DNA from: Streptomyces sp. NBC_00370
Lineage (GTDB): Bacteria; Actinomycetota; Actinomycetes; Streptomycetales; Streptomycetaceae
Direction of reading: 5' to 3'
Length of the DNA stretch: 64,000 nt
NCBI RefSeq assembly: GCF_036084755.1
Contig: NZ_CP107968.1
Coordinates: 5,852,501-5,916,500, forward strand
Below, in pieces: positions 28,760 to 37,778 of the stretch (its first letter is position 1; each line of letters opens with the position of its first letter). Below the pieces are notes generated by a model. That model saw only the letters and a list, made by a program, of their open reading frames with translations, ran no database searches and was not told where the DNA came from. The translations under genes and the position numbers were made by a program.

Positions 28760-29608
28760 GTGGCCAGGAAACTCGCCGTCGTCGGAGCCGGACTCATGGG
28801 GTCCGGGATCGCGCAGGTCTCCGCCCAGGCCGGCTGGGACGTGATCCTTCGTGATGTCACCGATGCGGCGCTGACCAGGGGCACCGACACCATCAGGGCC
28901 TCGTACGACCGCTTCGTCGCCAAGGGCAAGCTCGAAGGCGCCGACGCCGACGCCGCGCTCGCCCGGATCACCACCACCACCGACCTGGACGCCGTCGCCG
29001 ACGCCGACATCGTCGTCGAGGCCGTCTTCGAGCAGCTCGACGTGAAGCACGAGATCTTCCGCACGCTCGACAAGCTCGTACGGGACGACGCCGTCCTCGC
29101 CTCCAACACCTCGGCCATCCCGATCACCAAGATCGCCGCTGTGACCGACCGCCCGGACCGTGTCGTCGGCACCCACTTCTTCTCGCCCGTGCCGATGATG
29201 CAGCTCTGCGAGCTGGTGCGCGGCTACAAGACCAGCGACGAAACCCTCGCCGCCGCGCGGGAGTTCGCCGAATCCGTGGGCAAGACCTGCATCGTGGTCA
29301 ACCGCGATGTGGCAGGCTTCGTCACCACACGGCTGATCTCCGCGCTCGTGGTCGAGGCCGCCAAGCTGTACGAGTCGGGTGTCGCGTCCGCCGAGGACAT
29401 CGACATCGCCTGCAAGCTCGGCTTCGGCCACGCCATGGGACCGCTCGCCACCGCCGACCTGACCGGTGTCGACATCCTGCTCCACGCGACCGGCAACATC
29501 TACACCGAGTCGCAGGACGAGAAGTTCGCACCGCCCGAGCTGATGCGCCGGATGGTGGACGCGGGTGACATCGGCCGCAAGAGCGGGCAGGGGTTCTACA
29601 AGCACTGA
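28760..29608 (+). CDS. 3-hydroxybutyryl-CoA dehydrogenase
   Basis: This 282-residue NAD(P)-dependent 3-hydroxyacyl-CoA dehydrogenase is of the Hbd/FadB2 type. The Rossmann motif is VVGAGLMGSGIAQ, the catalytic-dyad region is GTHFFSPVPMMQL (His), and ENIxR-like family features follow, ending in RKSGQGFYKH. It interconverts acetoacetyl-CoA and 3-hydroxybutyryl-CoA in butyryl-CoA or ethylmalonyl-CoA routes. GTG start at 28760 follows CGAGGTGT. It stands alone in its strand unit. Confidence 0.9.
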   Translation: MARKLAVVGAGLMGSGIAQVSAQAGWDVILRDVTDAALTRGTDTIRASYDRFVAKGKLEGADADAALARITTTTDLDAVADADIVVEAVFEQLDVKHEIFRTLDKLVRDDAVLASNTSAIPITKIAAVTDRPDRVVGTHFFSPVPMMQLCELVRGYKTSDETLAAAREFAESVGKTCIVVNRDVAGFVTTRLISALVVEAAKLYESGVASAEDIDIACKLGFGHAMGPLATADLTGVDILLHATGNIYTESQDEKFAPPELMRRMVDAGDIGRKSGQGFYKH

Positions 29609-29759
29609 ACCGCGCTGACCGATTTGAGCCACCCCACCGGGTGAATTCGGTATCGGTTCGCTTACGGACGGCAACTTCCGCTGCTGTCAGACAGTCAGTC
29701 AGTTGTCATTCGACAGAACAGACAGACACGGAGCACCGAAGCACTCTCGGGGAGCGCAT

Positions 29760-30083
29760 ATGCACATCAGGGGCGACCACGCCGAGCTGGTCGTCGGGGG
29801 CCGCCTCGACGTACGCAGCGCGGCGGACGCCCGCACGGTCCTGCACTCGGCTGTCGACGACGGCGTCGGCGACCTGGTGCTCGACCTGACCGATCTGGAT
29901 TCCTGGGACGCCACGGGACTCGGCGTCATCATGGGAGCCCACCGACGCGCGGGGAGGTGCGGCCGTAGGCTTGTGCTGCGCGGGGTGCCGCCCCAGATGC
30001 AGCGTCTGCTGGTGGCCACCCGACTGCACCGCATTCTCGCCATCGAGGGCGGAATCGCCGCAGAGTCACTGCCACGGGTCTGA
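29760..30083 (+). CDS. STAS-domain anti-sigma factor antagonist-like protein
   Basis: This single STAS domain of 107 residues contains the loop LDLTDLDSWDATGLGVIMGAHRR, in which the serine/threonine phospho-acceptor position of SpoIIAA-like proteins corresponds to the S/T near DSWDATG. ATG 29760 was chosen for its GGGGAG Shine-Dalgarno with 6-nt spacing; the frame is open to 29703. No anti-sigma factor gene is adjacent. The next gene is a large P-loop protein. Confidence 0.82.
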   Translation: MHIRGDHAELVVGGRLDVRSAADARTVLHSAVDDGVGDLVLDLTDLDSWDATGLGVIMGAHRRAGRCGRRLVLRGVPPQMQRLLVATRLHRILAIEGGIAAESLPRV

Positions 30084-30179
30084 GCACAATCCTCATAAGA
30101 CCGTGACGTCTTGGACGGGGTGGTACCCCGGGTGTTCCTGGATACAGTGCTGAGGTCTAGGGTTCGGCCGTCTGCCGAT

Positions 30180-30211
30180 CGACCGAACCACTGAATCGAT
30201 CGAACCACTGA
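30180..30211 (+). promoter_or_regulatory. Direct repeat upstream of the P-loop protein
   Basis: CGACCGAACCACTGA (30180-30194) and CGATCGAACCACTGA (30197-30211) are 14 of 15 identical and 17 bp apart, about 90 nt before the next start codon. They could be a regulator binding site or part of the leader. No known regulator is assigned. Confidence 0.3.
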
Positions 30212-30299
30212 CGCAGACACCGCACCGGACCAGAACCGACAGATGGGCGTGTTGTGAGGCCGGGGGAGACCTACACGCCTTGATCTGGGGGATTTGACG

Positions 30300-33053
30300 A
30301 TGGACCCGATGAACCGGGGACCGGAAGAGAACCGTCACGACGACGAGCGGTCCTTCGAACGGCCGGACGAACGGCCTTTCGAGCGGCCGGACGAACGACT
30401 CGGCGACCAGGCGGACGACCGGGCGGACGAGCGCGCCGTGGAGCCGTACGACGAGCGTCCTGTGGAGCCGTACGACGAGCGGCCGGACGACTGGCCCGCC
30501 GAGCGGCCCGCCGAGGCCGAGGTGGCGCGGGACGCCGTCGGACAGCCCCGGCCGCCGCGCGAGCCGGTCACGCCCGCCCTGAGCCATCTCAAGGGAGCGG
30601 GTCCCGTCGCACCGCACCCCGCCCGTACGGTGCGGCTGGTCTCGGGCGACTTCCTCCTCACCGTCAACCCGGTCGACGGCACCGAGATCGAGCCGTGCCC
30701 GCCCGGCAGCAGGCCCGCCGCTCCGGTACGCCGCGACGCGGCCGACCGCGGCGCCCGCCAGCGCGCCGGACGCCCGCCCGTGCCGCCGGGCCCCGCCGCC
30801 CCGCCGCTCCCGCTGCTGGAGCGACAGGACGAACACGACCGGCTGATACGGCTGCTGGGCCGCGGCCGGTCCATACGGCTGTGCGGAGCCGCCGGATCAG
30901 GCCGCACCGCGCTGCTGGACGCCGTCGCCGCCGACTGCGCCGAGACGGCGCCCGACGGGGTCATCCGGCTCTCCGGCTACCGCCGTACCTCCGTCGAACT
31001 GCTCCACGAACTCCACAACGCCGTCTACGAGTCCGAGCTGGTCCGGCCCGACCGCCCCGAACTGCTCGACCGCGTCCGGGGCATCGGGGCCGTCGTCATC
31101 GTCGACGACCTCGAATTCGGGGGCGCCTCACTCGACGAACTGCTCGGCGCGACCCCCGAATGCGCGTACCTGCTCGCCGTGACGCCCGAGGTGAGCGCCG
31201 CTTCGGCGGAGACGGCGGTCGAGGAGATCTTCCTCGGCGGCCTCGGCCGCGGCTCGTCGCTGGAACTCCTGGAGCGCGCCGTCGAGCGGCCGCTCACCGA
31301 CGAGGAGGCCAACTGGGCGGGCGACCTCTGGTTCGAGTCAGAGGGGCTGCCGCTGCGCTTCGTCCAGGCCGGCGCGCTGCTGCGCCAGCGCGACCAACTG
31401 CGCCGCGATCCGCAGATCTTCGACGAGTTCGAGCCGTTCGCGAAGCCGTCCGGCGACCACGGTCAGGAGACGACGTCCGGCAGCGCCTTCGACCCGGCGT
31501 TCGACGCCACGACCGACAGCGGCGAGGGGTACGACATCCCGCTGCCCAGCGTCGGTGAGGGCGCGGCCCCCGCCGACCTGCTCGCCTCCCGGCTCAGCGA
31601 CTCCGCCCGCGCGACGCTGCGCTTCGCCGTGGCGCTCGGCGGCGAGGTGCCCCACCAGGCACATCTGCCGGCCCTGGTGGGGGACACCCACGCGGACGCC
31701 GCCCTCGGCGAGCTGATGAGCAGCGGACTGCTCTCCCCGGTCGGCTCGCGCTACCGGCTCGCGCCCGGCGTCGCCCTCCAGCTCACCGCGAAGGGCTACG
31801 GCGACGACGCCGAGGCCCAGGCGCACACCGCCGCCCAGCACTACGCCTGGTGGGTGGGGCACCCCTCCGTCACCCCCGAACGCGCGGCGGCCGAGGCGGA
31901 CGCCGTTCTCGCCGCGATGGCCCAACTCGTCCCCGAACAGGGGCAGGGCAAGCCCGCGGCGGCCGGACACCCCAGCGCCGCCGTCCTGTTGGCCCGCAGC
32001 GCCGCCCCCGCCTTCCTGGCGGGCCTGCACTGGGGCGCCTGGGAACGGGCGCTGCGCACCGGCCAGGAAGCCGCGAGGATCGCCGGCGAGGTCGCCGAAG
32101 AGGCGTACTTCCACCACGAGTTGGGCGTACTCGCGCTCTGCCAGGGCAACCTCGACCGGGCCCGCGCCGAGCTGGAGGCGTCGATCGCGATGCGCGGCGC
32201 CGTCGCCGACAAGAGCGGTACGGTCGCCGGACGCCGTGCGCTGGCCCTGGTCACCGACCGGGAGAACAGCCTGACGGGGGCCGCCCCCGCGAGCGGTCCC
32301 ACGGCGCCCGTCACCCCGGCGGTCGCCGCGGCCCTGCCGACCCCCGGCCTGCCCGCACTGCCGCCTTCGCGGCTGTCCGCACCCGCACCGGCCACCGCCG
32401 GCACGACACTGATCGGCGGCACACCCCCGCCGCGTGGCCGCCGCCGGCTGCTCGGCGGCGCCCGCCGCAACCTGGTCGCCGTCGGCACGGGCGCGCTGCT
32501 CGCCGCCGTACTGGGCACGGTCGTGACCCTGGGCGCCACCTCGGGCAACGACACACAGGGCTCGGACAAGGTCACCACGGAGGAGTCCACCAGCCCGGAC
32601 GACGACGGCGCGGGCCTGCCCGCCGACCCGCCGGCCGACCCGTCGTCGCCGGCGGAGCAGTCCAGCGGCGACGCCCCGGGCACCCCGGGCGACACGGGCT
32701 CGTCCAGCGCACCGAGCGGCACCGGAGTCCCCACCGATCCGGACACGATGACCTCGTCCGACCCGGGCAGCCCGTCGTCCCCGTCCGACAGCCACTCGAC
32801 GCCGGGCGGCCACCACTCGTCCCCTCCGGGCCACCCGACGAAGCCCACCCACTCGTCGAAGCCGCCGACAGGACCCACGGACCCGACGGATCCCACCGAC
32901 CCGACGGACGGCCCGACGGATCCGACCGACCCCACGGACGGCCCGACAGGCCCGACCGATCCCACCGACCCGTCCGAGCCGGACACCTCGGCGAGCGGCA
33001 CGTCGCCGGTCGTCACCGAGGGAGTGCCCCAGCCCACCGGCACGGTCGCCTAG
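30300..33053 (+). CDS. Large P-loop protein with transmembrane helix and Pro/Thr-rich tail
   Basis: The 917-residue product is mosaic. The N-terminus (about 1-80) is acidic and repetitive with RPDER and EPYDERP units. A P-loop domain follows with RLCGAAGSGRTALLDAV (near residue 200) and a Walker B-like VVIVDDLEFGG, then a winged-helix/helical segment, TPR-like alanine-rich helices, and one transmembrane segment near residue 725 (NLVAVGTGALLAAVLGTVVT). The last 180 or so residues are Ser/Pro/Thr/Asp-rich, ending in PTDP repeats. Topology suggests a cytoplasmic STAND-like NTPase with an extracellular stalk. ATG 30300 has GGGGGA 8 nt upstream. The function is unknown. Confidence 0.75.
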   Translation: MDPMNRGPEENRHDDERSFERPDERPFERPDERLGDQADDRADERAVEPYDERPVEPYDERPDDWPAERPAEAEVARDAVGQPRPPREPVTPALSHLKGAGPVAPHPARTVRLVSGDFLLTVNPVDGTEIEPCPPGSRPAAPVRRDAADRGARQRAGRPPVPPGPAAPPLPLLERQDEHDRLIRLLGRGRSIRLCGAAGSGRTALLDAVAADCAETAPDGVIRLSGYRRTSVELLHELHNAVYESELVRPDRPELLDRVRGIGAVVIVDDLEFGGASLDELLGATPECAYLLAVTPEVSAASAETAVEEIFLGGLGRGSSLELLERAVERPLTDEEANWAGDLWFESEGLPLRFVQAGALLRQRDQLRRDPQIFDEFEPFAKPSGDHGQETTSGSAFDPAFDATTDSGEGYDIPLPSVGEGAAPADLLASRLSDSARATLRFAVALGGEVPHQAHLPALVGDTHADAALGELMSSGLLSPVGSRYRLAPGVALQLTAKGYGDDAEAQAHTAAQHYAWWVGHPSVTPERAAAEADAVLAAMAQLVPEQGQGKPAAAGHPSAAVLLARSAAPAFLAGLHWGAWERALRTGQEAARIAGEVAEEAYFHHELGVLALCQGNLDRARAELEASIAMRGAVADKSGTVAGRRALALVTDRENSLTGAAPASGPTAPVTPAVAAALPTPGLPALPPSRLSAPAPATAGTTLIGGTPPPRGRRRLLGGARRNLVAVGTGALLAAVLGTVVTLGATSGNDTQGSDKVTTEESTSPDDDGAGLPADPPADPSSPAEQSSGDAPGTPGDTGSSSAPSGTGVPTDPDTMTSSDPGSPSSPSDSHSTPGGHHSSPPGHPTKPTHSSKPPTGPTDPTDPTDPTDGPTDPTDPTDGPTGPTDPTDPSEPDTSASGTSPVVTEGVPQPTGTVA
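32868..32980 (+). repeat. PTD-encoding tandem repeat in the P-loop protein gene
   Basis: A run of 9-bp units encoding Pro-Thr-Asp, interrupted by Gly-Pro, lies near the 3' end of the coding sequence. It encodes a stiff, wall-spanning type of linker after the membrane helix. Length variation between strains is likely. Confidence 0.8.
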
Positions 33054-33078
33054 GCCCTGCCCGGCCGCGTGACGCGCC

Positions 33079-33513
33079 TCAGCGGTGCTGCTGGAGAAGG
33101 CGCGTCAGCAGGGCCGTCATGTCGGTGACGTCCTCCTTGCTCCAGACCGGGGCGGCGAAGACCTCCGCCGCCGTGCGTTCTGCGGTGGCGCGCATGTCGG
33201 TCAGGCGCTCGTGGCCCGTGGTGGTCAGGGACGCGTAGGCCACCCGGGCGTCGCGGGCGTCCGGTTCCCGCGTGACCAGGCCTATCCGCTCCAGCGGCGC
33301 GAGGCCGCGGGTCACGCCCGAGGCGGTCAGGCCCAGTGCTTCTGCCAGGTCCACCCGGCGCATCCGACCGCCCGGCGCCTGGCCGAGGCGGAGCAGCAGT
33401 GTGAAGTCGGCGAGGCTCACGCCGTGCAGACCCGACAGGCTCGCGTCGAAGCGCCTCACCAGGGCCGTCTGGGCCCGTACGAGACGCAGTGCCGCATCCA
33501 GTGGCTCAGTCAT
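33079..33513 (-). CDS. MarR-family transcriptional regulator
   Basis: This 144-residue winged-helix regulator carries VDLAEALGLTASGVTRGLAPLERIGLV (recognition helix and wing) and the MarR motif REPDARDARVAYASLT. ATG 33513 follows a perfect AAGGAGGTG ribosome binding site, and the upstream MVKEVS extension in the same frame is part of that site. It converges with the P-loop gene across 25 nt. The target is unknown. Confidence 0.88.
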   Translation of the reverse strand: MTEPLDAALRLVRAQTALVRRFDASLSGLHGVSLADFTLLLRLGQAPGGRMRRVDLAEALGLTASGVTRGLAPLERIGLVTREPDARDARVAYASLTTTGHERLTDMRATAERTAAEVFAAPVWSKEDVTDMTALLTRLLQQHR

Positions 33514-33577
33514 TGACACCTCCTTGACCACTCAAGCATATGACGGGCTTGAGCGGCCAAGGATCGGGTGGTGTGGG

Positions 33578-33937
33578 TCAGTGGTCTTGCCGGGCCGCGG
33601 TGCGGCGCTGTCGTTTGCCCAGGGGGGCCTGGGAGAGGTCTTCGGCGGTGCTTCTGAGGTTCTTGTAACCGTAGCCGCGTTCGGTCAGCCACGTCTTCGC
33701 CGCCTCTTCGGCGCGTTCGGTCGCTTCCAGGATGTCCTCTTCCGCCTCTCCCGAGTCCTGGAAGCGGAAGGTGAAGGCGGACCGCGCCGCCAGGTCGTAG
33801 CTGAGGTGTCCCTCAGGGGTGAAGGCCGCGCGCAGGACGTCGTGCTCCGGAGCGCGGGAGAGGAGTTCGGCCCGCTGGTCGGTGCCGAGTCCGTCGAAGA
33901 CACCGCGGACGGTGATACGGAACGTGCGAGTGCTCAT
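33578..33937 (-). CDS. DUF6204-type protein
   Basis: This 119-residue soluble protein starts MSTRTFRITVRGVFDGL, with FTPEGHLSYDLAARSAFTFRF in the middle and YGYKNLRSTAEDLSQAPLGKRQRR at the C-terminus. I recognise the widespread actinobacterial DUF6204 family, which has no known function. It is transcribed towards the MarR gene with 64 nt between, so they may share a message. Confidence 0.75.
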   Translation of the reverse strand: MSTRTFRITVRGVFDGLGTDQRAELLSRAPEHDVLRAAFTPEGHLSYDLAARSAFTFRFQDSGEAEEDILEATERAEEAAKTWLTERGYGYKNLRSTAEDLSQAPLGKRQRRTAARQDH

Positions 33938-34046
33938 CCCGCGACCCTAACGAGCGCGGTCGGCGGGGACCAGCGAGTTCCGCGTGGGCGACATGCAGCC
34001 AATCGGCGGCCCCGCCCACTCGGTGCGGGTGGGGCCGCAACTCGCC

Positions 34047-34706
34047 TCAGAACAGGCGGAGTTTGTCGTCCTCGATGCCGCGCATCGCGTTGTAGTCCAG
34101 GATCACGCAGCCGATACCGCGGTCCGTCGCCAGCACCCGCGCCTGCGGTTTGATCTCCTGGGCCGCGAACACGCCCTTGACCGGGGCCAGATGGGGATCG
34201 CGGTTGAGCAGTTCCAGATAGCGGGTGAGCTGTTCGACGCCGTCGATGTCGCCGCGCCGCTTCAGTTCGACCGCGACCGTGCCGCCGTCCGCGTCGCGGC
34301 ACAGGATGTCCACCGGGCCGATGGCGGTGGGGTATTCGCGTCTGATCAGGCTGTAGCCCTGGCCCAGCGTCTCGATGCGGTCGGCGAGCAGTTCCTGGAG
34401 ATGGGCCTCCACACCGTCCTTGATGAGTCCGGGGTCGACACCGAGCTCATGCGAAGAATCGTGAAGGACTTCTTCCATCGTGATGATCAGTTTCTCGCCC
34501 GCTTTGTTCACGACCGTCCAAGCACCGTCGCCCTCCTTCAGTGTGCACGGCGGCGACATCCAGTTGAGCGGTTTGTACGCACGGTCGTCGGCGTGGATGG
34601 ACACACTGCCGTCGGCTTTGACCAGGATCAGACGGGGCGCGGAGGGCAGGTGGGCGGTGAGCCGGCCCGCGTAGTCCACGGAGCAGCGGGCAATGACGAG
34701 ACGCAT
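34047..34706 (-). CDS. nucS: Mismatch-specific endonuclease NucS/EndoMS
   Basis: NucS (219 residues) is the non-canonical mismatch repair nuclease of actinobacteria lacking MutS/MutL. It has an N-terminal DNA-binding/dimer domain and a C-terminal RecB-like nuclease with D133 (GPVDILCRD), E147 and K149 (VAVELKRRG). The C-terminal tail DDKLRLF resembles the beta-clamp binding motif of the family. ATG 34706 begins the conserved MRLVIARCSVDY. TAGCGT lies 8 nt before it and no Shine-Dalgarno is visible, so a leaderless message is possible. Confidence 0.95.
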   Translation of the reverse strand: MRLVIARCSVDYAGRLTAHLPSAPRLILVKADGSVSIHADDRAYKPLNWMSPPCTLKEGDGAWTVVNKAGEKLIITMEEVLHDSSHELGVDPGLIKDGVEAHLQELLADRIETLGQGYSLIRREYPTAIGPVDILCRDADGGTVAVELKRRGDIDGVEQLTRYLELLNRDPHLAPVKGVFAAQEIKPQARVLATDRGIGCVILDYNAMRGIEDDKLRLF

Positions 34707-34919
34707 GGTGGGCAACGCTACTCGACTGCCGCCACCCGGCGCGATTCGCCCCTCAAGCCCCTTTCGTTTGTGGCCGGTTGTGTTCCCATTCGCCTGGTGC
34801 GGTCCGGACAGCGAGCATAACGTGGATGCAGGAGGTCGCCGGTCGTGCACGCTGCGTCGTCGGCGCCTCTTTCCCTGCCCGTAAGGCCCCACTTTGCTGG
34901 GGTCGCGAGAGGAGAACCC

Positions 34920-35312
34920 ATGTCGCTCGACGTCTCACCGGCACTGTTGGAGCAGGCCGAGCGAGGCGAGGTCGACGAAGCGGAATTCGTCGACTGCGTC
35001 CGGACCTCCCTGCCCTTCGCATGGGAGATGATCAGTTCCCTGGTGGCACAGCTGAAGGTGGACGGCGGTCAGTTCGCCGACAACCAGACGCCGCCGCCGG
35101 ACGAGCACGCACGTGGTGAGCTGTTGCGCGCACTCGCGAGTGACGCCATTCGCGGCGCACTCCAGCGGCACTTCGGAGTGCGCCTCGCGTTCCAGAACTG
35201 CCACCGTGTCGCGGTGTTCCCGCTGGACTCCTCGGTCGATGAGCGGCTTGCCCGCTTCACCTCGGTACGGGCCCAGTTGCTCAACCAGTCCCCGGAATTG
35301 CGCGACTGCTGA
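34920..35312 (+). CDS. SCO5389-family conserved hypothetical protein
   Basis: This 130-residue protein starts MSLDVSPALLEQAERGEVDE, with FVDCVRTSLPFAWEMISSLV, then HARGELLRALASDAIRGALQRHFG and a C-terminal VFPLDSSVDERLARFTSVRAQLLNQSPELRDC. It matches what I recall as the SCO5389 family, conserved next to nucS in streptomycetes. GAGAGGAG precedes the ATG at 34920. The function is unknown, with no catalytic motif apparent. Confidence 0.8.
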   Translation: MSLDVSPALLEQAERGEVDEAEFVDCVRTSLPFAWEMISSLVAQLKVDGGQFADNQTPPPDEHARGELLRALASDAIRGALQRHFGVRLAFQNCHRVAVFPLDSSVDERLARFTSVRAQLLNQSPELRDC

Positions 35313-35357
35313 ACCGGTCGCTCGGCGTACGGCCGGTGGCCGGCCGTACGCCGGCGG

Positions 35358-36383
35358 TCAGCCGAGCCGTGGCAGCACCTCGGAGCCCAGCCGCCGTACG
35401 TTCTCCTCCGTCGCCACCAGATCGCCCGAGCCCTCGACCAGCAGGGCGAAGCGGGTGATGCCGGTACGTTCCGACGTGGCCGCCAGCCGGTCGGCCGCCA
35501 GCTCCGGCGGGCCCACCGGGTGCAGGGCGCACAGCAGTTCCGTGTAGGCGACGGGATCGCGCATCGCGCGCTGCCTGCCGTCGACCGTCGTATGCGCGCC
35601 GAGCCCCTGGCGCAGCCAGCCCGGCATCGCCTTGAGCAGCGTCTCGGTCGCCTCCGCCGTGTCGTCCGCGATCTGCGCGACCCCCACCGACACATGGCGC
35701 ACGGCGGCGACGGTCTCCTGACTGTGTCCGGCCGCATGGGCGTGTGCTCGCCACAGCGCGACCATCCCGGCCTTCTCCTCGTCGTCGCAGTGCATGCCCA
35801 GCAGCATCGGAAGTGCGTGCAGGGCGGCGAGTTTCACGCTTTTCGGTGACGTGCACGCGACGATCACCTCCGGGCCCTCCTGGTCGAGCAGTTCGTCGGG
35901 CCGGGGCACCACCGGCACCTCACGGAAGACGAACCGGTCACCGGTGGCCGCGACGCGCGGCTCCCGCAGCCAGCGCAGCAGCAGTCCGAGCGACTCGGGG
36001 AAGTCGTGCTCGTACGCCTCAAGACCCGCGCCGAACACCTCAAGATCCACCCACGGCCCGCCCCGGCCGACCCCGAGCGAGAACCGCCCCTCGGACAGCA
36101 GGTGCAGCAGGGCCGCCTGCTCGCCGAGCGCCACCGGATGCGCGTTCGGCAACACACTGACCGCGGTACCCACCCGGATGTGTCGGGTCCGTCCCAGCAG
36201 CAGTCCGGCGAGTGTCACGGCCGACGGGCACACCCCGTACGGCACGAAGTGGTGCTCGGCCAGCCAGACGGAGTCCAGTCCGGACTCCTCGGCGGTCTCG
36301 GCGGTGCGTACCGCCCGGTGCAGCGCCTCTCCCTGGCCCTGGCCCGGGAACTGCGCTGCCAGTACGAATGCTCCAACCCGCAT
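35358..36383 (-). CDS. LLM-class flavin-dependent oxidoreductase
   Basis: This 341-residue bacterial luciferase-like TIM-barrel protein has SVWLAEHHFVPYG, RIRVGTAVSVLPNAHPVALGEQAA (in pieces) and LGVGRGGPWVDLEVFG, which form the flavin-binding side. Such enzymes use FMN or coenzyme F420, and the cofactor and substrate cannot be told here. ATG 36383 begins at MRVGAFVLAAQFPGQG, and GGAGGCAG lies upstream. The frame continues to 36509 without similarity. Confidence 0.85.
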   Translation of the reverse strand: MRVGAFVLAAQFPGQGQGEALHRAVRTAETAEESGLDSVWLAEHHFVPYGVCPSAVTLAGLLLGRTRHIRVGTAVSVLPNAHPVALGEQAALLHLLSEGRFSLGVGRGGPWVDLEVFGAGLEAYEHDFPESLGLLLRWLREPRVAATGDRFVFREVPVVPRPDELLDQEGPEVIVACTSPKSVKLAALHALPMLLGMHCDDEEKAGMVALWRAHAHAAGHSQETVAAVRHVSVGVAQIADDTAEATETLLKAMPGWLRQGLGAHTTVDGRQRAMRDPVAYTELLCALHPVGPPELAADRLAATSERTGITRFALLVEGSGDLVATEENVRRLGSEVLPRLG

Positions 36384-36592
36384 CGCTTCTGCCTCCTCAA
36401 GGCCGACGCGACTCCCCCTACCGGCAATAACGCGTGACACGTGCCAAAGGCACGGCTGCGCGCGAAGTTCTTGCGATTGTCCGGTAAGTACCTCCTGTGC
36501 CTGCGCCACTCACCCGCCACAGAAGACACGTGCCCCCTCTCCCGGGCCGTAGGCTGGAGCGGAACCGTGCTTCCTGCCCCGTGAGGTGTCCT

Positions 36593-36922
36593 GTGTCCCC
36601 GCGCCGCAACCGCCCCCGTGGCGGCGAGAAACCGACCGAGCGCGCCGGTGAGTCCGGTGACAGGTACGGCGGTTTCCAGCGGACGGAGTCCTGGCAGGGC
36701 GAGGAGTGGTGCGTCCGCCATGTCGCGGGCGCGAGCGCGGCGGGCAAGCGGTACCGCTGCCCCGGCTGTGACCAGGAGATCCCGTCGGGGCTCGCCCATG
36801 TGGTGGCCTGGCCCGAGTACGGGGGCGTCGACGACCGGCGCCACTGGCACCAGGCGTGCTGGAACGCGAAGGACCGCCGCACCACGCGGGTGCAGCGGTC
36901 CCGTAACGCGCCCCGGTACTGA
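36593..36922 (+). CDS. Small zinc-ribbon-like conserved protein
   Basis: This 109-residue protein has a basic N-terminus (VSPRRNRPRGGEK) followed by YRCPGCDQEIPSGLAHVV and HWHQACWNAKDRRTTR. The four likely metal ligands are CPGC, a His and the HWHQAC Cys, giving a CxxC...HxxxC arrangement like HNH or zinc-ribbon modules. Databases often label its relatives ATP/GTP-binding, but no P-loop is visible. GTG 36593 follows GTGAGGTG. The role is unknown and nucleic-acid binding is a guess. Confidence 0.7.
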   Translation: MSPRRNRPRGGEKPTERAGESGDRYGGFQRTESWQGEEWCVRHVAGASAAGKRYRCPGCDQEIPSGLAHVVAWPEYGGVDDRRHWHQACWNAKDRRTTRVQRSRNAPRY

Positions 36923-36953
36923 GCAAGGGCCCTGCCGGTCCGCCGTCGCGCCG

Positions 36954-37778
36954 TCAGACGTCCCTGCGGTCCAGGGCGAAGAACGCCCCGACCATCGCCG
37001 CCAGCGTCACCGCCAGCATGATCCACAGCGGGTCCCAGCCGGTCGGCCCCTCACCGGCGGGCCCCACCGAGTTGTCGTAGAAGACCGCGAGCTGACTCGG
37101 CACGGAGTACTCGAAGAGCGCGTCGCGCAGGCCGGAGAGCCCGTCCGAGACCATGAACAGCGCCATCACCAGCGGCAGCAGTACGACCCCGATCATGATC
37201 GTGATCGCGCCCGCCGAATGCCGGATCAGCACCCCGACGGCCAGCGACAGCAGCCCCAGCAGCGCCAGATAGAGGCCGACGCCGGCCGTCGCGCGGAACC
37301 ACCGCTCACCGCCGGCCGACGGCACGTCCATGATCGTCGTCTGTAGCGCGCCCACGATGCCCGTGGTCAGCGTGGTGATCGCGAAGACCAGCAGGAAGAA
37401 GACCAGCGACTTCGCCGCCAGCACCCGCGCCCGGCTGGGGCACGCCGTCAGGGTCGTGCGGATCATGCCCGTGCCGTACTCGGCGGTCATGGTCAGCACG
37501 CCGAGGGTCATCACACAGATGGTGCTGAGCAGCACCCCGGAGAAGCCGAGGCTCAGCGCGTCCTCGTCGGTCGACGACGTGGCGTTGCTGATCACGGCCG
37601 CGAGCACGCCGACGGTGACGATCAGGAAGATCAACGCGCCGAGCGTCCACATCGTGGAACGCAGTGACCGCAGCTTGGTCCACTCGGAGGCGACCGCGTC
37701 GCTGAGGGTGGCCCGCCGCACCGGGATCGGTGAGACATAGCCGAGCGGCTGCCGCTGGTGCTGGTACGGGGTCGTCAT
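36954..37778 (-). CDS. ABC-2 type permease (second tandem transporter)
   Basis: This 274-residue, six-helix permease has a cytoplasmic N-terminus (MTTPYQHQRQPLGYVSPIPV), then RRATLSDAVASEWTKLRSLRSTMWTL, the motif shared with the paralogous permease at 39081. Features such as TAEYGTGMIRTTLTACPSRARVLAAK are typical of the ABC-2 family. It overlaps its ATPase gene by 4 nt. The substrate is unknown. Confidence 0.88.
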   Translation of the reverse strand: MTTPYQHQRQPLGYVSPIPVRRATLSDAVASEWTKLRSLRSTMWTLGALIFLIVTVGVLAAVISNATSSTDEDALSLGFSGVLLSTICVMTLGVLTMTAEYGTGMIRTTLTACPSRARVLAAKSLVFFLLVFAITTLTTGIVGALQTTIMDVPSAGGERWFRATAGVGLYLALLGLLSLAVGVLIRHSAGAITIMIGVVLLPLVMALFMVSDGLSGLRDALFEYSVPSQLAVFYDNSVGPAGEGPTGWDPLWIMLAVTLAAMVGAFFALDRRDV

